Below, in pieces: positions 1 through 11,338 of a stretch of 64,000 nucleotides of DNA (position 1 is its first letter; each line of letters begins with the position of its first letter). Made by a program: the position numbers and the translations under genes. Source of the DNA: Mesaphorura yosii (taxonomy: Eukaryota; Arthropoda; Collembola; Poduromorpha; Tullbergiidae); assembly GCA_009869945.1 (NCBI GenBank), contig WIXG01000025.1:310001-374000 (forward strand). The letters are read 5' to 3'. A model generated the notes under the pieces. That model was not told the DNA's origin, made no database searches, and saw only the letters and a list, made by a program, of their open reading frames with translations.

Positions 1-2022
1 AATGCCAGTTCACTTGGTTAATACATGTTCATGTATTCATGTTTCTTTAATGCTTACACTGTTGACTGTTTCATCTCATCTGACGCGAAGAATGTCTCAC
101 ATTCTCAAGCTGCAGCTGACTCATAGGCATTCTTCATGAACTAAAGAAGATTCAATTCAGAAAGTAGGAACTGAAACAGTTCAATTGGGTTCTTGTTCTT
201 AGGTCAAAGTGGAAGTGGAGCTCATTCGGTCAAGACACCCAAGAAAGCTTAATCTTACATCTTGCAATGCACACTGCAGTGAGTATCAGAATAAAAACTC
301 ACTTGACTTGACCCTTGAGTGAGTACTATTTTGTATTTCAATTGGTTTTCTGTCTCTTAATCTCGAGACTCTCTGTGTGCATATGAAATGCAAGTGAAAG
401 ATTAAAAGTGAAGACGAACTTAACCACAAAACGAGTTTTTCAATGAAGTGCCCATAAATTTGATTGTTATCGTGTGCATTGAAATGAGCATTTAAGTTTA
501 GCATCGGGCTGCAGCGTAGCGAATCAGTGAATCGTGAATTGGCTGGCTACTACAAAATTTTATTACAGCTATTTACTTCAGAGGGAACAGAAACAAAGGA
601 CGACAAGAAAGTTTAATTAGAATTTATATTTCTGTCAAAATATTATTATTACTGTACTTGTGAATTGTGACTCACGATTTTGTGCTTAATGGACATTCGA
701 GATACAAATACTTGTTCCGTCGGGTGAAGCCAGTTTGGCAAAATGCAAAAACCAAAAGTCTCTTCGGCTAAAACGAGACGACGGTAAACATTTGGCTTCA
801 TTGGCATATTGACGAGTGAAAATTTTCGAGTGATTGAGTGAAGCGCGAAACGAAACGCGATAGTTTGAGTGAATATCAACTTACACCGCAACCTCATTTG
901 CAATTGCAAATCCTCAAGGCAGTGCTCGGGATTCGAGACAAATGGCAAATATTTATTGAACGAGCTGACTGGACTGAAAGCATTTGGCGAAGCAAATCTG
1001 AAACCTGAACAAAAATGTGAACGCAAATTCGCGAACCCGGACATTGCAGGAAGTGTGAATCACTCTAATTTGCGAACTGCAGAGTGCAGAAACAAAATCG
1101 AGTACCAGGCAGACCCGGACCGGTAGTAATGAGAAGTTTTTGCACATCTGTCGGGGGGTCGTGCTTGTGCTAAATGATTATCCTTCCTAAACAAGAAGTT
1201 CCATTGAACTGCTGCTGCTGCAGAGGCTCATTCCTTCTGAGCAGATTCATGGTTTATTGTGCACACAAGAACTAAGAACGCGTTCTCGTTCTCAAATTCT
1301 CAAGAAGTTTCAGTTCACCCAAGCCAAGCGAGGAGTTAAGTGCTCAGCGATCGAGTACGCGCGTACAGAAATTTAGTGAGTCCAAGCAACAAGCACAAAG
1401 ACCACATTGGTGCATCGACATTTGCGGTTATTTGCCTGCCGCGGCTTTATCAGTGCACAGCAAAGTACGAAGCTCCATGCAACTTTGGTCATCCGGTGGT
1501 TTAGTGCACAGCAGAAACCGATAAGAACAAATCGGCGTCGGTATCGGCATGCATTTGCTGATGCTGGTTTCAGTTTAGTACCGCCACTGCCGAGTGTGAT
1601 GTGCTAACATAAAAAGTCCAACCCAATTGTAAATTTTAAATGAATGGAGAAAATCCCATTTCTGCAAACAGAATCAACCAAGCCCTGAGCTGACACTGAT
1701 AAGGACTAGAACGAAATGTACTGATAAGGAGATCCTTGTAATACTGGGAATTATACCCTGTTACTGGGAACTTGAGTTTGACATATCGCATCGCGTCACT
1801 TGTTTTTCAGTGGAACAATGCTCATTGCATTTGCTGCTCGTGCAAGGTTTATGTGATTAGCAGCCTGTGCCCGAGTCTGAACACCAAATCATATCAGTGT
1901 CATTTGAATCATTGAATTAGGCCGTTGGGTATTGCCCCCTATAAAGAATACAAGCCAATTTCTTATGAATTAAGAAGAAACCGCAAATACATTAGGTTGC
2001 ACATTGTGACATTCCTGAGACA
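1..2022 (+). other. Upstream region and probable 5' UTR of the p130CAS gene
   Basis: No coding region is recognisable here; the short open frames lack codon character and family resemblance. Candidate control elements can be seen. There is a TCAGT initiator-like word near 1309, a GTGAGT donor at 1376 and a strong acceptor (TTGTTTTTCAG) ending at 1810, so a non-coding first exon spliced to an exon starting at 1811 is possible. There is also a TATAAAG box at 1940-1946, which would place a start near 1970, about 50 bases before the CAS start codon. If transcription starts upstream of 1811, a 12-codon uORF at 1818 precedes the main ORF. These two readings are alternatives, and both are inference. 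Confidence 0.3.
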
Positions 2023-5000
2023 ATGGAGAAAGGTCAATTAGCTCGTGCGCTGTACTCCAACACTCCAGAAAGTCAGTACGAGCTGTTTTTTCGAAAAGGC
2101 GACGTCTTGACCGTCCTTGAGTACGATCCTGACGGACAAACCGGGTGGTGGTTATGTGCGCTGCGAGGAGACAGGGTGAGTTCCTTAGTTTCTTGCTCCA
2201 AAATTGTCCGAAGTGATTCGTCTGTCGTAGTTATTGTCCCACGTTCTTCATAATTCCTGAATTATGTTACACACGTACAAATCAATCACATCAGTAACGC
2301 GCACTTTTCTTTGCATTTTGTAGGGGCTCTGTCCTGGCAATTACTTGGAGTTGATGGAAAACAGATATTCAGTGCCAATTATGCAGGTACGTGATCTTAA
2401 CAGACGAAATGCGCAATGCACTTCATGAATGATTCATAATGCGATCATGATGTCGATGTGACTGCGCTCAAGTCAAGCACGTTGTGTTACAGCCTCAATT
2501 TGTTCGACATTGAATTGAATTTTGAAGCGTAATTTTCATTATGGAAGCTGAAAGTCGTGATTTTGCACTAATACATAATAATTCTGTATTCTTGCATAAT
2601 TGAATCATGCTAATGCCAACCAGGCGCAGGTGATTTCTTCACCGAAACTCCGCACAGCATCACGCAACGCAAGGCAGAAGTGCCAGAGGCAGTTATAAAA
2701 TTCGAAGTACTCAGGTGGCTGTCGGCTCCTTTGAGAGTTTAACGTTGAAATTCCTTGCGGAAATAGTAGAAATTCGTGAGAGTTGACAATTTTTAAATGT
2801 CTTCAAGGTTACGTGTATTGTGCAATGTGCAAAACGTGGACAATGGGCAATAAAAGGAGACGCCGAGGGGTTTATGAGTCGTAATTCTTATCGATTGCGT
2901 AGTAAGACGTTAAAGTCGTGTTCTTAAGCGGCCAGCATTAAATACACATGCAGTTTAATGGCCAAACTTTATTTCGTAGCACAATTGCAAAATCCTGATG
3001 GTGTAATCTGACAGATGAATTTTTAAATCTTCATAATGCAATTAGCGTAAAAGAGTTTGACAGTGAGCGCTGCCTTTTTTGATAACCGACCGTAGCGAAC
3101 GTTTCCATATTTGTCTCATCTCACACGTCGTGCGTAAATCTAATGAGTCATCGCACGCCGGAGTTCCACGAAGAAGTTTATTAATCCCATGCGGCATAAC
3201 GCAGAACGACAAATAGAGTCGTAAAGTAGCACTGAACAATGAACAACCCAAATCTTACAGTACACACAAAGTCCTGTCAAAATTGACAGCTGTCGATGAT
3301 ATGATTAACGTCAGCGTATTTAATGTGCTCGCAGTCTTGCAGCTTGCTTATGTGTACAAACGCAGGGATTCACTTCACTTATCAGTCAAGTCACAGTTAG
3401 TCGAGAAATGCTTCCTTGAAGAATGTAAACCTTTGTGCATATACAAGAACCCAAGTATCATTTTGAGTTCATTGTTGTTTATTCGTCGTGCTTTTTATGT
3501 GCCAGATGTAAACGTTGAGAAATGAACTCTCAACTTTTTGACAAAATGCATCAGGTACTTCGTATTTCAGTTTCAGTCGGGCTACCTGAGTCATTTCACT
3601 TCAGGTATTCAGCCCAAATCAGAGTACATATGCTCGAAATGTCAGCACTCTTGCCGGATGCTCGCAATGACATTCTTATCAGCCGACTTTTGGCGTCAGC
3701 CCAACTTTATTTGCCGTGTCAAGCATGTGTGTCAATACGGTTGTATTATTCAAACATCCGTCGAAGCCATGTTGCACGCATGTATGCAGAAGAATTCATT
3801 GCAGAACAGACGCGAGCGTTCACTTAAATTGTGCCTTAAAATCATGCACAATATTTGCTCAGTTGCTCATTGGTTTCTTGTCTCTGAAAACTGAAAATTA
3901 TTTCGGCAGAATCGACAAAGTGAAATGGGAAGCATGCAATGAGGAGGGACTCCGTTTAAAACCGATCGCATTGCATTTTCGCATTTTATGTACCTAATTT
4001 TGCGATCGTAATTTCGTAATAACAGGTTGTAAACTTCTGGAAGGAAACCTTTTAGGGAAGGCGATGGACTAGAATGAGCTTGAAAGTTCAATGTAGTCGA
4101 CTCATGCTGGGATTTCCAGTTTTCCAGAAAACTTCGTTCGCTTAACTTTATGAGCACGAACACTTTGGCACGACAGCCAAGGCAAAAGCATAAACTGTAC
4201 TATGACGAGGGAGAGAAAGCTCGTGGACGGACTTTCCTTTGTTATTAAATTCAAATGCATGATGTGTGCATGTCCTTTCTCTTTCTTTCTCTCTCTCCGA
4301 ATCCATTGTCGACTTCCTGCGGTAATCTCATGCGAATTGTTCTGCCGGGTATGAAAATACCGGAAAAATCAATACGTAACTCAGCTCACTTCAGTTTTGT
4401 TTACTGTCGCTGCTGCTCGGTCTCGACTTTCGGTTCGAAATTCTTGCCAGTTGCAAGTTATTTCTTTGTAATTGTTTACGTGCTGAACACGCTCGATTTT
4501 ATGGCACTACGAGTGTAAGAAGTTGCGTATTGACTTGTGTAAAAACAAGTGAGTTTTATTTATGGACAAATTATGCGTCATAAATCGTAGTCATTTGTCA
4601 AATCAACTATTAGTCACTAATAAGGTACTATTTTATCTTTGTAGGACGGAGAGACAGAAAAGAAGAACGCGCTAGAAGCAGCTCTCGACACGTATGACGT
4701 TCCAAGACCGTACGTCCGCCCTGAATCACCTCGTTCAAAGTCAAGTCCTTCAGAGCTTTACGATGTCCCAAGAAGTCAGTTACCAATTTACGCGGTTGTC
4801 AATAAGTCAAATAAGTCAAGCCCAGCTGAAAATGGCACTGGAAGCTCCGGCAGAGCGTCAGTGAACAGCAAACGTGCCAGTGATTTATCGTTGATAAGCA
4901 ATGGAAGTAGTTTTTCAAACGCGTCTAGTCAGTCTTCATCATCAGGGAACTCATCGCTGTCGTCAGGCTATTACAGAAACTTGCACACTTTGGGATCTTC

Positions 5001-7172
5001 ACCTGCATTAGACCGCAGCGTTGGCAGCTCGCTTAACGTGAACTCAAAGCAAATGTCGACCGAAAGTTCAGCTGGGAGTGGGAGCAGCCAGGATCAGGAG
5101 TACGACATCCCTCGTCCATCGATAAGAGTACAAAATGCGATGAATGGCAGCAGCTTCAGTATTGCAACAACCGCGACGGTCACCGATTCGCATTCACAAC
5201 ACGCGCAAGACGACGGAATTGAGGTTTACGATGTTCCACGGCCTAGTGTCAAAGCATTAGCCGCTCAGTACATCGAAACGAAATATGACAGAGTAATAGG
5301 GGTCAACGCTAGCAGCAGCAACAACATAAACGGGAACAGCAGTCCACCAGTTCTGAGAAGAACCCACAACAATGCGAACGCGAGTGCTGCAAGACACCGA
5401 AACCATCACTACAGCCTGGCTGGATCTGCGTCAGTGTACGGGAACAACGACACGCACCAATTTAAGCACAGCCTGACAACAAACGGATCCACAGCGTCAC
5501 TGCCACAACTCATGAGAGGCCTAAATACCAATGTTAGCAAACGAAGTGGCCAGATCCTGAGTCAAGACTTCAACGTACACAATGTCCATGAGACTTATGA
5601 CGTTCCTCCGCAGCACACTTCGTTTGCATCGACTGCGTCTTTATTCAACAAGAGACCATCGATTGACAACTTGAAGAGAGGCAAGTCATCGGACAGCTTT
5701 GAGAAATTTTGCGAACGTGCCACAGCGGCGGACTTGGAGAGCAGGAAGCGAGCCAGCATACTATTTGGGGCTGACAGCGTCGACGGAGGGTCGACATCGG
5801 TCTCTGTGAGTCAACAGAACCTATTCAAGGAGCACGATGACGGTGGCCACGCTCAAGTCAAGACACTGCCATTGAGCCCCAAAGCAGCGGTTTCAGTCTG
5901 CGAGAAGTTGCGACAGGAAGTCGTCACCAGCATCAATTCAATCCTACAATTTGTTCAGCCAGGATGGCGGCAGAAGGAGAACTTGACTGAGATCATGCCC
6001 GATGTGCGCTTTGGAAGCGTGAGACTCAATCTTGCGATTAAAGTAAGTGCGCCGTAATAAAGCCAAATTGACGACTGATGAAAAGCAGCGTTTAGTCCCC
6101 AGTTTAATCACTTCTATCTTTTCTCCTAGGACCTTACGGCTTTTTGTTCTCGTACTGTGACGAACGCAAATAAGCCAGGGATGGAAACCATAATTTCAGC
6201 GAGGCTTCAGCGGCTTCTCACTCCACTAATACGAAGTTCTCGCATCATTGAACGAGATGTTGAAGAACTAGAAGCATATATGTGGTCCGTTGAGCGGCTG
6301 AGCGTGCCGAGCACTGCCGCAACATCCAACAACCCTCCTCTCGCTTCTGACGCTTTGGATCAGTTGGTCCTCTGTGCTCAAAGTCTCAGTCATGATGTTA
6401 CCGAAATGGCAAATTACATAGCTTTAAATTCGACAACTCTGTTCCGAGAGGATCCGCCACAACCTCAACAAATCGTGAGTACACATTTGTGTTACGTTGC
6501 AAACAACGGACTTGAGTTAACTCATTAATTTATTGTTAATCAACTAAACATTTACCTGAACAGGTCGTAGCACAAGTTCAAGCCGACCCTCAACCTGAAC
6601 CCCCACAATACCAGGTACAAGAGGAGGATGAAGATTACGCAGACTGTGATTATGTAACTCTGGCTCCAATCGTGGAATCGTTGACTCCAATGCAACGCGG
6701 AGGCAATCCTCCACGAGCGCCAGTGCAAGCCCAGCCGCCGCCACCCACTCAAGCACAGACGCAGATTGACCTGCGCGACTCACAAATACTGGACTTTTAC
6801 TCCAGTCAGATCGCCATATGCGCTCCGCTTCTCTCCCAGTCAATCTCCAAGTTCATCACGTCTGTGCAGCAGAACGACACTCCTAAAATCTTCAATGGCC
6901 ACTTGAAATATGTAATTCTACTCGCGTACAAAATGCTATTTGTGGGTGACACGGTTCATTCCAACATTACGAAAGCAGATCTCAAGGAACAAATACAAGC
7001 CAAATCTGATGAGCTACACAAAGCCGTCGTTGCCCTCCATGAAGCGAGTAAACAAGCAACACTTGAGTTTCCAAAGATCGTGCCGATGCAAGCTGTCATT
7101 GACCACGTATGGCAAACCACTGCCGCCGCAAATCAACTGAAGAGTATTATTTTTAATGCAACATGCCTATAA
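2023..7172 (+). CDS. BCAR1: p130CAS/BCAR1-family adhesion docking protein
   Basis: Five coding exons: 2023-2175, 2324-2386, 4645-6042, 6130-6474 and 6564-7172, all phase 0, giving 855 residues (human BCAR1 is about 870). CAS proteins are cytoplasmic scaffolds at focal adhesions. They bind FAK through the SH3 domain and, once phosphorylated by Src kinases, recruit Crk and Nck to drive actin remodelling. Seen here: an SH3 domain at about residues 4-66 (ALYSN, FRKGD, GWWLCAL, CPGNYLEL); a Ser/Asn-rich substrate domain with five YD[VI]P motifs at Tyr89, 111, 225, 267 and 390; a four-helix-type region from about 430; a DYVTL tyrosine at 683 in the position of the Src-binding YDYV of vertebrates; and a FAT-like C-terminal domain ending at residue 855. 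The start is the ATG just before the SH3 domain. The gene converges on the DUF427 gene 262 bases downstream. Confidence 0.93.
2387..4644 (+). other. Large second intron of the p130CAS gene
   Basis: This 2,258-base intron separates the SH3-coding exons from the substrate-domain exon. Its donor is GTACGT and its acceptor TTTGTAG. It holds several open frames of 80-118 codons, but these have no family resemblance and overlap one another in different frames. Two CAGGTG words lie near 2626 and 2714. Long early introns in such genes often carry enhancers, but nothing here proves it. Confidence 0.6.
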
Positions 7173-7303
7173 TGACTGGAGGATTGAGAGTAGCATACCA
7201 ATTATAGTTATCTGTTTTACAATTGTTGTTTCGTTTTTGTCAATGGTAAATTGTCTGTACAAATTCTACTAATTTGTGCCAAAATCCTAGTCTATACGTT
7301 TAA

Positions 7304-7309
7304 TTTATT
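7304..7309 (-). terminator. Probable poly(A) signal of the DUF427 gene
   Basis: AATAAA read on the minus strand, 126 bases past the DUF427 stop codon. It lies between two convergent stop codons, so the 3' UTRs of p130CAS and DUF427 probably overlap. No AATAAA was seen on the plus strand close to the p130CAS stop. Confidence 0.45.
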
Positions 7310-7434
7310 CCGTAAATGTGTAAGTAAATCTTGGATTGAACACCGGAACTTCCTTAACATGGCATCAACAATATTACATGGAATGGATTGATTCTAGATG
7401 TTCCGGACTGTATGCTGCTACTAGTTGTCCATTA

Positions 7435-8013
7435 TCACTCCGATGAAATTGTGACACCCTTCCAAAAGGCCATGTATCCTGTGATTTGTTTTGCTGCATC
7501 TTTAGGCTTGTCATAAACCCTAAGAATCAATCGGATATACTCAGACTGACTTGACTGACAATCTTAGGCCAAGTTGTACAGTACAGTTTGAAGAAGTTTG
7601 TTCACTTACCACGCAGCGGAATGATTGCTCTTTCCTGTACGAAATACGCTTCCGTTAGTTCTTGCTTAATTAGTATGATTCCCAAGGCCTCAGGGCACCG
7701 TTGCCGTTTTAGGTATTAAAATCGAGTTACCGTTAACAGTGATGTCATAATAATCGCAAACTCCTTTCCACGGGCAAGTGTACGTTTCGCTGTTCTTCTT
7801 CAAGAACTCTTTCTTCACGGCATCCGGTGGAAACTGTTGTCAAAAAACATACCGTCCAAAATTAGCTGTCAGTTTCGAATTCATGCACTTCACGATGATT
7901 ACGTGTGTATTAGTTATAATACTTACGTATGTGTTGGATTCTAAAATCACGACCTTATCTTCAGGAGCTTCAGCAATCACAGCCCCATTCCATTTTGCTT
8001 TCACGAGCGACAT
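7435..8013 (-). CDS. DUF427 (NTP_transf_9 family) small protein, four exons
   Basis: Rebuilt on the minus strand from four exons: 8013-7927, 7833-7731, 7634-7610 (25 bases) and 7519-7435. Introns are 93, 96 and 90 bases with GT-AG ends (donors GTAAGT, GTAACT, GTAAGT). The product is 99 residues, the usual size of a single DUF427 domain. Family hallmarks seen in order are KAKWNGAVIAE at the N terminus, TYFPPDAVKKE, TYTCPWKGVCDYYDITVNG, SAAW, and KQITGYMAFWKGV near the C terminus. The family is known mainly from bacteria, fungi and plants, with a compact beta-rich fold and no settled biochemical function; the Pfam name suggests nucleotidyltransferase but this is unproven. There is no signal peptide or membrane segment, so it is probably cytosolic. 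It diverges from CNEP1R1. The splice phases all agree, which argues for a live gene rather than a relic. Confidence 0.85.
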
Positions 8014-8492
8014 ATCTTCGCTTGCCGTTCTCTGGTTTCTGATATCTGAAAATTTCCAGTCGTCTGCCCTCGTACCGCCACCGTCGATCTAGACGCAGGA
8101 AACTGATGAAGTGTTATCCTCGAAGAATACTTGTACACAATTAAATAGCTTGTGTATCAAGTATACCAGAAAAGGAAATTCTGACAAATTCTGCCCACAG
8201 AAAGAATGAAACCGAAATGAACTTGAATTTACTCTCAAACTTTGTTTTTCAAACCGCCGCCAACTTCAAAGAACAAAAAGAATTGAGACAATTCGCTGAA
8301 TTTCTCAAATCTCGTCAAAATACATTGCAGAAATTAGATACTTTACAAAATTAAAAACGCCAATTATTAAGGGACAAGGAGACTAATTTTATCAACGCTA
8401 ATCTCAACTTCTGGGCGACAGTTCGAGACGCTGCTTCAGGCCATAAACGTACATATTAATAGAATAACCTTGATTGGGGAAATGCCCACTTA
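8014..8492. promoter_or_regulatory. Shared divergent promoter region of DUF427 and CNEP1R1
   Basis: About 480 bases lie between the minus-strand DUF427 start codon and the first possible CNEP1R1 start codon. No TATA box or clear initiator was identified and no other gene is visible. The head-to-head layout suggests a bidirectional promoter for two small housekeeping-type genes, which is inference from spacing only. Confidence 0.4.
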
Positions 8493-8701
8493 ATGGACGA
8501 GGAAGTAAGTCATAAATCGTTCTTTCTACGTATTACGAAAGAATTCAAGTGTGAAGTTGACAGTGGCATTAATCTAACACGGTTTTATCGGTATTTAGCG
8601 CTGTACCTTAATCCAGAGACTTTCAAAATCAAGATTCTCATCGACAAGTACCTGAGCCTGTTCATTGTGAATTTGTAATTCTCTTACAGCCAGCGATAAT
8701 T

Positions 8702-9299
8702 ATGTCTTTGGAACAAACCACCTGTGAAGGTATTCGAATTTATTTACGCAATTCCATCTTAAAACGCTGAGGCTAATTTAAGAAGAGTTTGCTGAGCTGC
8801 ATTTGCTGCATGCGGAATTCCATAGCCTGACAATGTGCCAGGAAAATTTAACCGAGTTTTTGTTTGTCAATAGATTTAAAAGCATTCGAAAGACGACTCA
8901 CAGAAGTGATTACATGCCTACGACCGGCCACAATCCGATGGAGAATTATTTTAGTTTTGACCACAATTTGCACTGCTGTGGGTGCGTGGCAGTGGCTTAA
9001 CGACCCGTTGACACCGCAAATCACATTCATGGACTCCCTACTTAACCATCTGTTTTTCACTTTCGCTAGTTTATCGTTGGGTAAGATTACTGATTGACGC
9101 CATCAATTCATGTGAAATTACAGCTTCATTTTGTTCTTCTTTCTGCATTTCAGCTTTACTATTTCTCATGGGTATTCATAAACGAGTCGTGGCACCATCA
9201 ATCATTACAGCAAGAACGAGAACCGTACTAGCAGATTTTAACATGTCTTGTGATGAAACAGGGAAATTAATACTGAAACCAAGGCCGCCTAATACGTGA
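8702..9299 (+). CDS. CNEP1R1: CNEP1R1 (TMEM188), nuclear envelope phosphatase regulatory subunit
   Basis: Three coding exons: 8702-8729, 8874-9080 and 9154-9299, giving 126 residues (human about 125). The protein partners the phosphatase CTDNEP1 at the nuclear envelope and ER; together they dephosphorylate lipin and so control phosphatidic acid use and membrane synthesis. Seen: MSLEQ start, [18 protein letters not shown], then two hydrophobic segments (about residues 32-50 and 67-84) separated by WLNDP, then [20 protein letters not shown] and the C-terminal [15 protein letters not shown], all strongly conserved. Codons are split by one base at both introns. An upstream ATG at 8493 is in frame through a good intron (8505-8689) and would add eight residues; I kept 8702 because vertebrate proteins start at the matching place. 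TRMT112 lies downstream on the same strand. Confidence 0.93.
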
Positions 9300-9450
9300 C
9301 AATTATATGGAGTCTTATAACGCCTGTCCAATTTCTGTAATAATTACACATGTACTTAGCAGGGGTGAACTCCTTGTAAGTAAAAGTCCAAATTAATCTA
9401 ACTGAAATGTCAACAATTGAACTTACACGGTACAATTCGGATTCAGTTAT

Positions 9451-9456
9451 AATAAA
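9451..9456 (+). terminator. Probable poly(A) signal of CNEP1R1
   Basis: AATAAA 152 bases after the CNEP1R1 stop codon, the first such hexamer downstream. Confidence 0.5.
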
Positions 9457-10363
9457 AATTTCTATACTCGGTTACGAAGTTGGAAGTAAAACTGAAGAGA
9501 TTTCCTGAATGTATTCATTTGTCAATAGTGCAAATTAGAATACGGTAATAATATAATTGATTTATTTATCCACGGCCCCTACGTACTAAGGCATGAATTA
9601 CAACACTGTATAGTATAAATGTTAGAAACCTTGTTAAACTAGTTGGTAAAGCGAAGAATCTTTATTGTCAAGGTCATGAAGGAATCAACCATCATAAAAT
9701 ACAATTAGCAATTCGTCTAGGTTCATTGTTCACTATTTTTATTTGAGAAGTTGCATAATACATGATCGATAAGTTACTAAATAAAAATGTCGAATCATTT
9801 TATTCGCTCTCGCTATCAATTGTTGCACACCGCAATGGCCACAAGCACGTTCAAAAATCAATAGAGTCGGTTTGAAGCATAATCCGTTTAACTTCCGAAG
9901 TCAATCAGAACCAGGGGCCAATGCATCAAACATTAAATACTTTCACCTATTTCCTGCTTTCACATTTCCTTTCATCTTGTTGCAAGCTCATATTTCGCAA
10001 TCTGCGCTATCTTTGAATCCATTATTTTAGTGAAGTTGAAGAAAATCGACGAAATGAATCGGTGTCTGGATTTTATAAAAGCAAACGTTGTTTCATTGGC
10101 GCGACGCTTCTCTATTTGAAAGACTGCTAATAAACACTCGTGCGTCGAGCTAATTAATACGGATCGTTATCAAATTAACCATTTCCAATTTATTGTTGCT
10201 GTAATTAACTCCAATTTGATTGACGTAGTGAGTGTACCATAGCAGTTACGCCTGTTTAAATTCTGTGCATTCCATCACCGTATTTATGAATTGCGGTGTG
10301 AGTGCATTTCATAACCTTCTGAAGCCATTTAGTTCGTGTCCATCGAAAACAATATCAAGAACC
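9457..10363. other. AT-rich spacer and upstream region of TRMT112
   Basis: About 900 bases with no open frame of note. It must contain the TRMT112 promoter and 5' UTR, but no TATA box or initiator stands out. Several ATGs, for example near 10286, precede the TRMT112 start, so the transcription start is probably close to the coding region. Confidence 0.4.
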
Positions 10364-11062
10364 ATGAAACTCTTTACGCACAATATGCTGACGTCACAGA
10401 TGATTAAGTCAGTTCAAGTCGGGTACCCGTTAAAACTTGCGGTAAGTAAATGCTCGATGTTCGGCTAAATACATTCTTTAACCACCTGCCATAATGGACG
10501 TTTTGAATTTGTATAGGCTAGTGAAGTCCGTGTGGTGGAACAAGACTTCCAGCCAACATTTTTGGTAAAAATGCTTCCAAAGGTTAATTGGGGTGTACTA
10601 GTTGATGCAGTTCAAAGTGTAAGCACCTCGATTGTGTGATTTCCTTCTGTTGTATGCAGTATGTTGCCGATGGTCCTGTTTCAATAAGCCAAATTCTATA
10701 TTGTAGATTGGGCACGCCGAAACCGCAGGGCTTCCTCCTACGATAAATGAAGATAGTACGAAATCTGAAGATTTTCTGAAGAAAGCGCATCATGCCTTGT
10801 TCGAGGTACAAACCCAAGAAATAATAAATCTAAGAAGTATTACCTTTCAAAGTTTCGTCTGGAATTTAACCCAGCTATCTTTTAAAACTTGAACTGAAGT
10901 TTCGTGAGACAAAGGCTATTCCAAGAAGGTACATAAATTGTTATATTGTCTTAATTACAGATTGAAGTAATAACTGGAGAAATGGAGTGTCCCGAGAGTG
11001 GCCGAAAGTTTCAAATTAGCAACGGTATTCCAAACATGTTGGTGAATGAGGATGAATGCTGA
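10364..11062 (+). CDS. TRMT112: TRMT112-type methyltransferase activator subunit
   Basis: Four coding exons: 10364-10441, 10517-10618, 10707-10805 and 10961-11062, all phase 0, giving 126 residues (human 125). Trm112 proteins are small obligate partners that stabilise several methyltransferases acting on tRNA, rRNA and translation release factor (TRMT11, ALKBH8, BUD23, METTL5, HEMK2). Seen: [12 protein letters not shown] start, GYPLKL, the [10 protein letters not shown] central segment, [19 protein letters not shown], then ECPESGRKF and NGIPNML, which are family signatures of the zinc-ribbon-derived half. The middle insertion, lying between the two halves as in other Trm112 proteins, is in exon 3. 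It acts in cytoplasm and nucleus. It shares the strand with CNEP1R1 but has its own upstream region of about 900 bases. Confidence 0.94.
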
Positions 11063-11332
11063 TAATTATTAATGGAGGTTGAAGACTCTTCATCAGAACT
11101 TCCGCATCCTCATAAGTTCATTTTGTCACATTTGAAGTCAAGATCTTCATGCGTCATTTTTAGAAAGATTGTGCCTAAACGAGTCATAAGTTTACATGTA
11201 AAATAGCATTAATGTATTGATTTACTTGGTCGACGGACGCGACACGAGAAAAAAGTGTGATTTGTGCAATCGCCTGTCAGCCTGACGAAAGGTTGCTGCG
11301 TAAGGCGTGTTTACACTTGACTTTAACAGAGT

Positions 11333-11338
11333 AATAAA
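11333..11338 (+). terminator. Possible poly(A) signal of TRMT112
   Basis: AATAAA within AATAAATAAAAA, 271 bases after the TRMT112 stop. It is the first canonical hexamer on this strand. Confidence 0.35.
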
